Positions 22,655 through 33,074 of a stretch of DNA of 64,000 nt are shown one piece after another. Both the position numbers and the translations under genes were made by a program. Source of the stretch: Coprinellus micaceus (Eukaryota > Basidiomycota > Agaricomycetes > Agaricales > Psathyrellaceae); assembly GCA_951394405.1 (NCBI GenBank), contig OX596346.1, positions 1,054,001-1,118,000 on the forward strand, read 5' to 3'. Below the pieces are notes generated by a model. That model was not told the DNA's origin, did no database searches, and saw nothing but the letters and a program-made list of their open reading frames with translations. Within the stretch, counting starts at the first letter, position 1. The number at the start of each line of letters is the position of its first letter.

Positions 22655-23775
22655 CTACGACGGTGCGACGATGAGGTGGGTGGAGGGGCAGTTGCCAAGG
22701 AACGGGTTGTTCGATAAGGATTGCCTTGGTGCGACGGGCTCGGGTCCCCGAAATACCGTCTTCTGCTATATGACCCTAGGTGATTCTTTACTCGGTAGAG
22801 TTGAGGCAAGGAGGGTATGAGTCGAGTGAAGCACGACGACGGTCAGAGAAAGAACAACACTGTGAGTGGCGGCTCCTTGGCGGGTACCAAACATCAGCAA
22901 CTACAATCGAGGCTTTTCGCAGGGGTTGCACTCGCACAAGGTCTCCACGAATTCCTCATCCCGTCTTTTTCCCACTCGGACTCGCGCCTTCGTCGTACTC
23001 TCTATTGAAAAGGTCTATTCTCGTGCATCCTTAACCCGCCTTCAAATTCTCGTCACGCTAGGTAATTCGCAAGGGTTGTCCCCATCAACTTGAACGCCAG
23101 CGCAACTGTTGCCCTGGGGCGTGCCTCTCTTTTCTTGCCACTCTGAGGATGCGCTGCTAGCATCTGGAAACCCTGGACCTTCACTTTGACACCAGCCCCA
23201 TCTCGGATGAAGATCTCACAGCAAAGGCCAACGAGGGTACACCGTCGGCAACCTCTGCTTCACCATAGGCCACGACACAAGTTGACGATCAACCATGACA
23301 CCGGCAACACCTTAGCTGGAACTGCCCCTGGCACGGAAGGTCGCCATCGCAAGGTTCCTTGGCCGCCTTTTCCCGAATCTATTGGGTGTCCAAGATTCGG
23401 CAGAAGGTGTTTGGGAAGAGATCGACTTCCTGGTCAAATCCTTCCAGGATCTGAGGACGGACATCGTCGTCGAAATGGAGGCTCTCCTGGAGAGCCTACG
23501 TTCTGCTTAATATCACCGGTGGGGCACAGTTTACCTCCAACACACGGCTTCTTCGTCCACTATACCGCAACGCTCCCGCATAGCGAACGCGACGGCCTCT
23601 GAATCGTTCCCCATCCGAAAGACCGCTGCTGACGCCACGCCCATGAGTCTTCACTGGCCGATTGTCTTAGTAGATTTCCAACCTTAGACATTACGAGATC
23701 GCTTGGCCTGTTTGGCCCAACCTTCTCCTGAGAGTATTTCAACCCGTGCTGTTCTAGTCTGACCCCCAACAATTC
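22655..23775. other. Gene-poor region with one possible coding fossil
   Basis: About 1.1 kb. The left end must contain the promoter of F-box copy 2. At 23316-23510 on the plus strand a frame reads ARKVAIARFLGRLFPNLLG and ends MEALLESLRSA-stop, with helical, protein-like composition. The same frame just upstream is MTPATP followed by TAG, so it is either a final exon with an unrecognised start (acceptor ACCTTAG) or a decayed fragment. I do not recognise the protein. Confidence 0.35.
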
Positions 23776-23844
23776 TTGCCTACCAACCCCCACCAACTAC
23801 CAACCCTTGCCTACTTTCATACCATTGCACAACCAACCATCATC

Positions 23845-25103
23845 ATGCCTTATCAACACATCCTCCTCGATACTTGGTCTACGGATCGTGCGACCCTCCT
23901 CGACGACACCTTCCTCTTCGCCGAGATCATCTGGGGTCACTTTATCCACCATCTCAGCACCCCCGCGGTGTACTTGACTTGGAACGAGTCCTCCCCCCGC
24001 CGCATACAGAACCTTCTGTTGCGTATCGCCATCTACCACCCGCTCGTGAAGCCCTCGTGCGCCTTCCGAGCCATGCTCGTCATCCTCTCCATCAAAGAGA
24101 CCTTCAAGGGCGGCATCGCCTATGGCATGGACGCCGAGATCCTCTGGCACATGGCCTTCAAATCTCTTGCGGCGCGCCACGATCCGACGTTCACCGATGC
24201 CGTCTTCACCACCTTGACGTCCTCCTACTTCGCGAGCACGAAGATGGCCACCTCCCCCAAATACGTCGAGGGCTACGTCCTCAAGTCGTTGACCGACGAG
24301 CAGAAACCGCAGTTCGATGCAAAGATCGCCGAGCTGCAGCGCTACTTCGTCGCGCCATGGTTTCCGGGGGTGGATGCAGAGGTCCTGCAGCTGTTCGCGA
24401 CGACCGTCGAGTGTCCTGCGATGCCGTCGCACACTCCCCTCAAGCCCAAGGTCCCCACCAGGGCTGAGCAGACGCTCGTGTTCCCCGACCCTCGTCGTCA
24501 GTGTCATTTCCCCTATTCTTGTCTCAGTCCCCCTTTTCGTGTCTGAGACTAAATGTGTTCGGTCGTGGCTCCTTCAGGGAAGCTACCCTTGGCGTCGATC
24601 GCAGAGGAGCCAGAGCCTGCTACTCCCGCCCTCGAGTATGAGGAGCACGAGCACGATGGAGGGAGCGTAGACCTCGCTCAGCCCGAGTCGTTCGAGATCG
24701 AACTGTCTTCTACCAACTCGACCGCCGACGAGTCTTTCGTGACCGCGTCAAGCTCACTGGCGTTGTCGTCACGCTCGTCGTCGTCGTCTATGACGATCGC
24801 GGTTCCAGGTACTTTCTCCCTTTCCATCCTCATTCTTCCTTGGGTCGCTCATCGCATGTCGACCTTTTCTTTTCTTCGCGCAAAGACCCAGAGGTTGACC
24901 TCGAACCTCCTAAAACGGTCGAGGAGCACCTGGCGCGGGGCCTTGGGCTCATCGTCGTCGTCTATCCCCATCGAACTCGCTCCGAGAGGATCCAGGACTT
25001 CGCTCGTCGGTTATTTAAGCCGTCTACTTGGACTCTCACCGAGAAGTCTCAAAGGGCGAAACGGTTCGAGGATTACGCGAGGGCCATCGGCCTCGAGTCG
25101 TAG
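23845..25103 (+). CDS. Unassigned three-exon protein, 366 aa
   Basis: I do not recognise this family. Exons 23845-24496, 24578-24808 and 24886-25103 join with matching phases (1 and 1) and end IGLES-stop. The ATG at 23845 (MPYQHILLDTWSTDRATLLD) is preferred; an in-frame ATG at 23776 would add 23 residues of low-complexity leader. Residues 1-230 form an alpha-helical, hydrophobic domain (FAEIIWGHFIHHLSTP, RIQNLLLRIAIYHPLVK, CAFRAMLVILSIKETFKG, IAELQRYFVAPWFPG), which faintly recalls a helical-bundle or cyclin-type fold but has no diagnostic motif. Exon 2 is acidic and Ser-rich (disordered). Exon 3 is basic and helical (TRSERIQDFARRLFKPST). The donor of intron 1 (GTCAGT) was chosen because it alone restores the frame. 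It stands between two F-box genes; no functional link can be drawn. Confidence 0.7.
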
Positions 25104-26089
25104 AACGGACGTCTTTCATACCATCTCGTTTACTGGAGTTGCTTTCTCACTTCGCTATTCATGTATCTTCCCTATCCTATATCTCCAATATACAAGCGAA
25201 CCACTCTTCGGATATCCTTTCCCCTGAGTGGGCCACCAGCACGTCCCTGAGGTGCGGGTCCCGGCGCCTAAGTCTGGGCGCTTATTGGAGCACCCCACGT
25301 GCTTGGAATGCCTTGTCTTCTCTTCGTCGAGTCTTGGGACCGCCGTATTCGAAATGCGCGCAACCCCGCGAGTCGCGACGGTCCTGCTTTGTCTCATTAT
25401 AGAGGGACAAGGAAAGGGCCCCTTGCGCAAGACAAGTTGTCGGGTTAGTACCTCCTGCACACGTCCGGGTTCGAGTAACTGGGGTATTTATGCGCCATGG
25501 TTTATTAGGGTATTGAGAGTGTACTAAAAGGTCCATGTGATGGATTAGGAGGTGTTTAGACTACTGAAGCTACCTTTGAAGGGAGCGACCGGGGCAGCGG
25601 GGGCGGGGGTGATCGCAAGGGTCCGCAACGGCGCCACGGTGGCCAAAGGTGTTCTGGCCGTGCTTGTCACGACGAGCCAGAGCAGGGCCGACGGAGACAG
25701 TAGGAAAAGTCTTGCAGCTGCTGGAAGTGTGGGCGGGGTGGGGAATAAGGGTTGGCTTCACGCCCTGGTGCCAGGTTTGAGTCTCAGTCTGAGCAACTCC
25801 GCCCTTGGGAACGCGACCACTTAGCATTCAACGTTCAACGTTTAAGATTTGACGCTCAGTATCAACTGATCCGGCGTTTATTATTTATCATGAGCACCAT
25901 ATCATCGACTGCATACAACGACTTGGAAACCGCAACGCGTCAAGAAACGGTCACATCGGAGTCGACCAACATTATCCATGGAAAAAAGCACGTAGGTATC
26001 CGTGGCAGTCAATTTGGTGTGTGTACAAACCTGAAGCAGGTAAAATGACAGCCATATCCACGACCCGAAGCACCATTCACCTCGACCGA
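25104..26089. other. Convergent intergenic stretch without a supported gene
   Basis: About 1 kb between the unassigned three-exon gene (plus) and F-box gene 3 (minus), which meet tail to tail. Short open frames on both strands have no recognisable motif. I see nothing else. Confidence 0.45.
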
Positions 26090-27877
26090 CTAGGCCGGCC
26101 TAGTCTTCCAGGATACGTGTTTGACGAGGGTAGGGGGGAAGGCCAACAGAACGGATTCGCTGGGTGGAAACAAGCAATCTGTCAGCTCCAACAAATCGAG
26201 CGATTGCGCATCTTCGGTGCGGCTGTCACGGTGGGACGCCAGTTGGTGCCGCATTTGGAGAGCGTTCGCAATGGGCTCCAGAAGGCTTTCTGGGCCTGTA
26301 TCTGGGGACACGGTCCCGGTGACCTTGATATGTTGGAGGCGCGCGAAGGGGAAAGCGGTATGCACTTCGAGGGCTTGGTCCCACGTGGTGTAAAGGAAAG
26401 GTATGAAGTCGGGGGTGTAGATCGCTTCGACGACGATTCGCTCAAGGTTTGCGATCATCGATATGAGCTTCCAGAAAGTTGTACGTGGGTAGGTGTCGTG
26501 AAGACTGGCGATTCGAATCGCGGTGAGATTGGCAAATGACCAGCCCATCGTTTGTAGGAGATCTTCAGGCGAACACGCCGTGAACATTGGATGCCACTCT
26601 CCACAGTCTATTACCGCCCCTGTTTCTCGGTGAAATAGTTGCACGTCCACCCATGAGTGAGGGCCGCCCCCTGACGAAGGATTCTCCACATGGCACACAT
26701 AAAGTGGGCATGAGCCGATGCCCAGAGGCAGGTTCGAAGCCGGGGGCTGAAAGGTGAGTTTTTTGGGCGAAAACGGTTGGTTGTTGTCCTCCCAATGTTT
26801 CACAGAAGGTGCGCGGGCGTTACCAAGCGCCGCAAACAGCTTCCCGCCAGTTTGGAGTGGGGGTGACGCCGCTGGCAGAGAGCATACGAGAAGAATATCG
26901 ATTTTTGCGGATGATAACCTGAGTTTCTCGATTATCTGTAGAAGGAGGGCACTGTGTCCTACCAGTGACAGGGTCATGAGCCGGGGCAATCTAACCTCAA
27001 ACGGAGGGTGCGTGGAGTCGGGGGGCCAGGGTTCGCGAGAGCACGCCATGCGGAAGGTTTGAAGCTGGGTTGTGTGCCGGAGCATCTCGAGTACGTCCCG
27101 TACGTTACCCTGACGGGGAGCGTCCAGCACCAGGCGGGTTAGGTTCGGGGAGAATAATATGCGGGACGTCAACGGGATGGTGCAGCCGACAAGGTCAAGG
27201 GTGCGTAGGGATGGCACTCCGCCTGAGAGGAGTCCGTCTTGGGTATCTAACATTGCATCTCCAGACCTCTGGGGCTGGCCTGTGTTGATGATTCGAATGG
27301 TATGGATGGCATCCTTTTTTGGAGAGATGGTGAAGCAATCCTTCAGGAAAGGAGATGTACCCCTGAATAGCACCTGGTGGAAACTGATAGGGCTGCGTTC
27401 CGAGAGTACTTGTTTGAGTGTGGTGAGTGGCCCTGGAGAAGACTCGAATCTAATCTGCTTCGGAATGTTCTCCTGCACGCGGAGGGACAACGGGATTGGG
27501 TGTGCGTGGTCAAGAAGGAAGTTGAGCCGTTGGGCGCTCGCTCCTGGCTGAACGTCGATATCATACCAGAGACTGGGACACCCAAGGGCGAGGGACCTCC
27601 AAGCGTAGGAGACATGACACAGAGTCTGGATGTAGCCCACGTCGCGGGGTTCATCTACTCGAATGCCGTACGTGGTGGGGCTGGAAGTTGCAGAGAAGAG
27701 AATCTCGGAAAGGACCTCTCCGGGAATACGACTAACGGGCGACAACTCGTTTCTGCGACGCTTAAGGTCTATGACCTCGCGTTCAAGCTTTTCGATGTGA
27801 TCGTCGAGCTCCTGCTGGCCAGGGTGCACCGGCGTCGTGATGCTGACGTGGCAAGAGGAGGGAGAGTCGCCCGACAT
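26090..27877 (-). CDS. F-box-like protein 3 with N-terminal coiled coil, intact, 595 aa
   Basis: Single-exon gene, open throughout. It starts MSGDSPSSCHVSITTPVHPG, then the coiled coil HIEKLEREVIDLKRRRNELS, the F-box-like SRIPGEVLSEILFSATSSP and LCHVSYAWRSLALGCPSLW. The remainder has repeated hydrophobic strand/helix units (LRTLDLVGCTIPLTSRILFS, LTRLVLDAPRQGNVRDVLEM), as in copies 1 and 2, and ends PPTLVKHVSWKTRPA. It is the least disturbed match to copy 1 and can serve as the reference for the broken copy 2. It is probably an SCF substrate adaptor, substrate unknown. It is transcribed divergently from NACHT copy 2, with 405 bp between their start codons, so the two could share regulation. 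Confidence 0.82.
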   Translation of the reverse strand: MSGDSPSSCHVSITTPVHPGQQELDDHIEKLEREVIDLKRRRNELSPVSRIPGEVLSEILFSATSSPTTYGIRVDEPRDVGYIQTLCHVSYAWRSLALGCPSLWYDIDVQPGASAQRLNFLLDHAHPIPLSLRVQENIPKQIRFESSPGPLTTLKQVLSERSPISFHQVLFRGTSPFLKDCFTISPKKDAIHTIRIINTGQPQRSGDAMLDTQDGLLSGGVPSLRTLDLVGCTIPLTSRILFSPNLTRLVLDAPRQGNVRDVLEMLRHTTQLQTFRMACSREPWPPDSTHPPFEVRLPRLMTLSLVGHSALLLQIIEKLRLSSAKIDILLVCSLPAASPPLQTGGKLFAALGNARAPSVKHWEDNNQPFSPKKLTFQPPASNLPLGIGSCPLYVCHVENPSSGGGPHSWVDVQLFHRETGAVIDCGEWHPMFTACSPEDLLQTMGWSFANLTAIRIASLHDTYPRTTFWKLISMIANLERIVVEAIYTPDFIPFLYTTWDQALEVHTAFPFARLQHIKVTGTVSPDTGPESLLEPIANALQMRHQLASHRDSRTEDAQSLDLLELTDCLFPPSESVLLAFPPTLVKHVSWKTRPA

Positions 27878-28282
27878 TCGGGATGATGGAGGAGTACGGC
27901 GACCGTCGTAGGAGAGGTAGCCTGGTAGCCCCGTCGCCTCCCTGCAATTCCGGGAGATGTAAAATCAAAATGCAGATGGGAGATATAGGACTACTTACGA
28001 GAGTGGACACGAACCAAGGGAGTGAGCTCGGAGGTGTTGGCGGCGTTCACGATGATAGTTTCTACCCTCGGATGTCAGCAAGGCAATGGGTGGTGTTTGA
28101 TCAAGCTGAAATCAAGGATTGTAGAACTTGGAACGTGGTGGATATGGGAAGAGTCGGCGAATTGATGCAGAGAAGATAAGCGCCCGTGATGAGGCGGTGC
28201 TGAAAGTGTGCGACTATTTGGATTGAACCGATGGGCGAAAGTTACGTAGGCGCCCAGGAGCTGTTCTCCTTCACCCATCACC
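27878..28282. promoter_or_regulatory. Bidirectional intergenic region between F-box gene 3 and NACHT copy 2
   Basis: 405 bp separate two start codons facing away from each other. The right part (about 28165-28282: AAGATAAGCGCCC...ATGGAACCAC) is visibly duplicated upstream of NACHT copy 3 at about 32960-33075, including the blocks AAGATAAGCGCCC, GATGAGGC and GTGCTGAAAGTGTGC. Conserved upstream blocks in two paralogues make a shared regulatory element plausible, although recent duplication alone would also explain them. Confidence 0.55.
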
Positions 28283-30487
28283 ATGGAACCACTCCCCAAC
28301 ACCACATATGCCTCTGGCGGTTCACTGAATGCTTTCGCTGGCGCGCAGGGCGTCCACATCAATGATTTGAGGTTCACACAAGCCCAGAATGTCTATAATT
28401 ACAACCACAGTTACCACTACAACCGACCTATCGGTGAGCGCTTTTTCCACCTGATGAAGCAAGCATCATCTGACGAGGGAACATAGATCTCTCTCAGCTT
28501 CTTAATCCACTGCCCGATGCTTCGCACACGAGGAACAGGATGACTGCGCCCCCCGATTCACAATGCTTGGCTGGGACCAGACGGGGTGTCTTCCAGCAGC
28601 TGGACTCTTGGATGCAGTACGGGACATTTATCCAGGAACCAACGCTCCCCCAAGGTGGGTCTCAAGTCGCGAAGTCTATCTGCTGGATGTACGGTTCGTT
28701 CGGTTGTGGGAAGTCTGCTATTGCCCAATCGATGGCTGAGTGGTATGCGGGGAGGGGCAGGCTTGCGGCGAGTTTCTTCTTCTTTCGGGGTGCAGGAAGG
28801 CGAAGTACCACCGATGGATTTGTTACCACCCTTTCCCACCAGATAGCCATGAGCGTCCCGGGAGCGAGGAGGTTCGTTGAGCAGGCAATCGCACAGGATC
28901 CGCACGTAGCGCATTCGTCTCGCTCCCTGGAGTCTCGACTTCGCTCCCTCGTATACCTGCCATTACTCCAGGCCGTCGCCGAAAGGAGGGTTCCCTGTGA
29001 TGACCCTTATTTAATCATCATCGACGGCATGGATGAGTGCGAGGACAAGCAGGGGATCACTTCTTTCATCGACCACTCCATTGTATTCTTCTCCAGTCAA
29101 CCCGCCGTCCCTCTTCGCCTCTTTATCACCAGCAGAGTTGAAGAGCACATCCGGACCCACATTGAAGATGGTACGACAGTCATCCACCTCTTCGACCTGT
29201 CCAGTCGGTCGAACTCAGCGGATGTGGAATACGCTATGCAGGTTACCTTTGCGAACGCGAGGAAATACAACAGGGCCGTGCAGTCGCTAGGACATACATG
29301 GCCACCTCTGGGCGACCTGAACGCCCTTGTCAAGTACTGCGACGGCTCATTCATCTTTATGTCGACGATTGCAAAGTTTATTCTTTGGGGATCAGGCGAC
29401 GACGACCCACGCACCCCAGTGGACAGACTCCAACTCGCACTCAAGATTAACCCGGGCATTGACGGCGTGTATCGAGACGTGCTTTCTCGTGCACGCCATC
29501 TTCCTCACTTCCTCACCATCGTCTCGACCGTAGCTCACCTTCGAGACCCACTTTCCATCTCCGCCACCGCCGCCCTCCTCGGATTCTCAACATACGAAGT
29601 CATCCGCGTCCTCGTCACTCTGCAAGCCATTCTCCAGGTCCCCGGTCGAGATGACGAGCCCGTGACCTTCTTCCACACCTCCTTGCGCGACTTCCTCACC
29701 GACGAAGGCCGGTCATCAGACTTTCATTCCCCACCCTCTCACCACACCTTCCTTATGCACCGTTGCTTGGACGTGCTCGTCGGCACTGAGCCTACCGCCA
29801 ACGTCGAGTGCTGCAAGTATGCCTTGAAATATTATGGCACTCATAGGACGATCGGAGCCGGTTCAGACCCATTATATTCGCGTCCCTTGCAGAAAAGTGA
29901 CTTGTCATACATGCCGGTTGACCACAGCGAATGGATGAAGCGCAATTTTCACAGCCGGCGAGGCGAAGGAAGGCCCATTAAGTTCGCCTTTCCCGTGTCT
30001 CGGCGTGGTGTGATAACCTTACGCACCGAGAACCATATCTTGGTGCTTCCGGCGGTACGTGCCTCAGTCACCCCAGGCTCCTGTCAATGTAACTCTGCGG
30101 CACCCGAAGTCCTTATGTGTTACGTCTCTTTCCTATTCTAGGTCGAAGAAATATATACTCGGTACAGCCTCGACCCCACCAGATGGCTGTGTCAGTGCGA
30201 TGAAGCAAGGCAGCATATTACTCTCAAAAGCTTGCACGTCTCCTCTTTGGACGACCTCACCAAGGTATGCCACCCATGTACATCTTGTTCCTTGGCTTTC
30301 ATCTCACTCGACACAGGGATTGGAAGTGCTAGTATCATACCACGGCACAAGGGACCGCTACGACTTGGAGCTGGAGATGAGACGGGGAAACAGAGTGTCC
30401 ATGGTCATAACCCTCAAATGGGCGAGACCGAGCCCGCATCATTTCGAAACCCAAATCACCATTGAGGACAGGGTCGACACCGACTAA
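28283..30487 (+). CDS. NACHT (STAND) NTPase copy 2, four exons, 670 aa, intact
   Basis: Fungal NOD-like receptor-type NTPase; such proteins are thought to act as ATP-driven switches in self/non-self recognition and programmed cell death. Exons 28283-28433, 28487-30054, 30142-30264 and 30317-30487 join in frame. Residues 1-50 hold an N-terminal motif, NAFAGAQGVHINDLRFTQAQ, followed by an Asn/Tyr/His-rich stretch. The NACHT domain follows: Walker A GSFGCGKSAIAQ, Walker B LIIIDGMDE, sensor LRLFITSRVEEHIRT, then the winged-helix-like end FFHTSLRDFLTDEGRS. There are no WD40, ankyrin or TPR repeats. Instead a C-terminal domain of about 150 residues (GRPIKFAFPVSRRG, WLCQCDEARQHITLKSLHV, GLEVLVSYHGTRDRYDLELE) is shared only with copy 3 here. 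It lies head to head with F-box gene 3 and tail to tail with F-box gene 4. No damage was found. Confidence 0.85.
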
Positions 30488-30579
30488 CTATGTGCATGAA
30501 TACATGAATAAAATGGCTTCTCTAGCCCACCAGACCTAGAGTGGCGTGTGTGCTCCTAGTCTTGGCCCAGTCACGTCCG

Positions 30580-32152
30580 CTACGAAGCCAGAAGAGGGGA
30601 TCGGAAATACTGGGCAAAATCAGGTGTTCGCTCATTCTCCCCTCTACGCCAGGCCATCGGCGTCTCCCACCCAGATCTCCCGTATTCCTTCTTAATCGGG
30701 CAAATCTCCAACCCATCCAGCTCTGCACACTGCTCCCACAAGGCCTCCACAGCATCCACGAACACTCTTTCATTCTTGAACAGTCTCTTCTCCGACGCCG
30801 AGAAGAGGTTCATCAGATGCGCTTCCTTCAGGCCAGGAAATGCTCGTATAAACGAAACCGTAGGGATCATTTTCTGTGTCTGTGGATGATTCTAATACGG
30901 ACTCAAGCCAGGATCCGAGCTCAGCGCTACGTGGGAGTGTGAAGTTGGTCAAATGCTCAGCGATATAAGCGAAGACACAACCGAGATCGTCAAAGTCGAT
31001 CGCGATGGGAACCCCAAGATACTTTGTGCGCTCTGAGTAAAATGCATCCCTTCCCGTGGGATATCTCTCCTCAATCCAGAGCTTAGTGAGTACCGGGAAG
31101 TCCAATCCCGCTTCGGCGAAGAGTAGAAGGAGGGCGATGTTTGCCCACAAAGACACTAGGTTGGGGAGGAAGGAGCCCGCGTTGGCGTTGGGAAGAGCGC
31201 GCAACCTCTTCAGTGACCCCTTCTCAAACACTACGCGGGTCGCGATAGTGTTGAAGGAGGCGGCAGCCGGCGCAGTCCGTCGAAGTGGTAGATATGCACT
31301 AACAATGCGGAGGGATGTTAATTGCGGTAAGTGCCATAAGCTGTTCAGCAACCCATCCCGCAGAGGCGCTGGGGCCCAACAATGAAGCACGGTCAGATTG
31401 ACTGAGGTAGATGTAGGCCGTCGGAGGATAGGGGCAAGACAGAAGTTGAAGATGGGGAGATCGATGGAATCTGACATTGTGACATCCGGAAGATTGGCTG
31501 TCGAGGTTGGGTTGGGCAAATCGTCCTCCCCAGAAGCTTCCCAGCCTGGCTCCTCCGAGTTCGCGATCGGTGAATTTGATCCAAGCGTGATGAATCCGCA
31601 CCTTTTCGCAGCCGGCACATACTTTGAGGAGCCTTGCGAGAGCTCGTGCCCACGGGGCAGTTGGTTCGCTCCCCGCCGCCAACCGGCACTCTTTCCCGTC
31701 TAAGTTCAGAGCGAAATGGGACACCTTGGCCGAAACGATTTTGTTTGAGAGTAGATAAACGCACGCCCATATAGCGTCGATGTCGAATGTTTTCGGCGTG
31801 AAAAAGAAGCGGAAGTTGAAATCGAAGGGTTTGAAAGGCGCCTGAGGGTCAAGATCAACGTTTTCAGCCACCTCTTGAGAATGGATGGAATCGAAGGCGA
31901 GGGTTTATTGAGGAATTGTCCAATGGGAAGCCTCCTGTCGTCGCCCGAGTCTTCATTAAGAATATGCACCTCTTGCTTGTCGTACTGCTGCGATAGCTTC
32001 TGAAGGTGGAACTTCGCGATAATGGGTCGGAACTCTTGGTATAGTTCCTTGCAGGTTAACCCAACCTGCAACCCGGCGAGGGACACTAGGCAATCGGCGC
32101 GAAGATAGGATACGATTTCAAGGAAGAGTTCGTAGGGGAGATCGACTGACAT
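30580..32152 (-). CDS. F-box-like protein 4 (divergent subfamily), spliced, with a possible late frameshift
   Basis: The N-terminus MSVDLPYELFLEIVSYLRAD, then LTCKELYQEFRPIIAKF, has F-box-like character without the coiled coil of copies 1-3. Exon 1 is 32152-31970 and exon 2 31871-31602 (FFFTPKTFDIDAIWACVYLL, GKECRLAAGSEPTAPWARAL). Exon 3 starts at 31552 after a 49-nt intron and runs EPGWEASGEDDLPNPT, FNFCLAPILRRPTSTSVNL, LPQLTSLRIVSAYLPL, LTKLWIEERYPTGRDAF. The first two junctions are phase 0 and clean. Near 30865-30895 the homology-like reading must change frame, from LESVLESSTDTENDPYG to FIRAFPGLKEAHLMNLFS, to reach the natural end RSPLLAS at 30580. The only intron that fits is 25 nt (GTATTA...CACAG), which is too short, so a one-base frameshift is likely unless the protein ends instead at EETVQE (30770). 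It may therefore be a recent pseudogene. Confidence 0.6.
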
Positions 32153-33074
32153 CTGGGCGAGTTAAGAGGGATGCGGTGGGCCGAGAGGGGAAGAGCTGGC
32201 ACGGTGGTGTCGCGGCGAGAAGGCAAAGAGCAGTAAACAGGTCGGGGTGGCAATCTAATCGATCTCGTCCTCACGTGGGCTAAGCTCAACTCAACACGCG
32301 GTCGAGGATCCTCCACCTCTTGTGCTCTTGGAGCGACGGCCACTGGTCTAACGCATTAACGATAGCAGTAGAAGATATACACAAAAAGGGGCGACAGCAA
32401 AAGGGGGCTTGGAACGCCGATATGGCGAGGTCCTTAACCCAACGTCCGTGGTCGGGCGCTTCGAAGATATCTGCGAGGTGTGACTCGTGCACACAGAACA
32501 AAGCTCACGACCGAAGTCAATGGTGGGCTGGTTGCTCATGGCATAGTACATTCGATGCGCCATATGTATGTATAAAGGTGTGTTGGGGTGTGTGGTCCTC
32601 ATTGCGGCGCTTCCCTACGAACTACAACAAATCCCCAAACCTCATCAACCACACGTCCCACCAAATCACAGATAGTTACGCACTCTCAAGACGAACCCTC
32701 AGCCTATGAGGTACCGACTTGATACCCAGCGCCCACACAGCCTGGTTAAGTTTGGAGTAGATCCTCACATCGGTGGTGAAATATTGGAGGATCAGGCGTT
32801 ACACACTCTTGTGCCGGTGGACGGTGTAGTCCCGGGTCATGACATCCTGGAGGGCGGAGTGCTGCTTGCCGTACCAAAAAAGCAAGGAAATGATGTGGTG
32901 AATCAAGTGAGGGCGAAGGGTTGGCGATTTGGAAGGTGGCAGCCAAAGAATTGACGTTGTGAAGATAAGCGCCCATGATGAGGCAGTGCTGAAAGTGTGC
33001 ACCTATTTGGATGTAATCGATAGACAAAGGGCACGCAAACGCGCGGCAAAAGCTGTTGTACTTCAACCACCACC
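32153..33074. promoter_or_regulatory. Divergent region between F-box gene 4 and NACHT copy 3
   Basis: About 920 bp. The last 120 bp repeats sequence found just upstream of NACHT copy 2. The region further left (32720-32950) holds no recognisable gene and may be extended flank of the duplication. A short minus-strand frame (32746-33117) has no recognisable motif. Confidence 0.4.

Noticed and set aside
23845..24496. Possible cyclin-like fold for the three-exon gene
   Set aside because: Only a general helical pattern; none of the conserved cyclin-box residues could be identified, so no family was assigned.
23797..24507. 236-codon minus-strand open frame
   Set aside because: Antisense of exon 1 of the three-exon gene on the plus strand, whose splice phases close perfectly; the minus reading has Gly/Glu/Arg-rich shadow composition.
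25228..25827. Short frames on both strands between 25.2 and 25.8 kb
   Set aside because: Overlapping frames with low-complexity composition, no splice-consistent chain, no motif.
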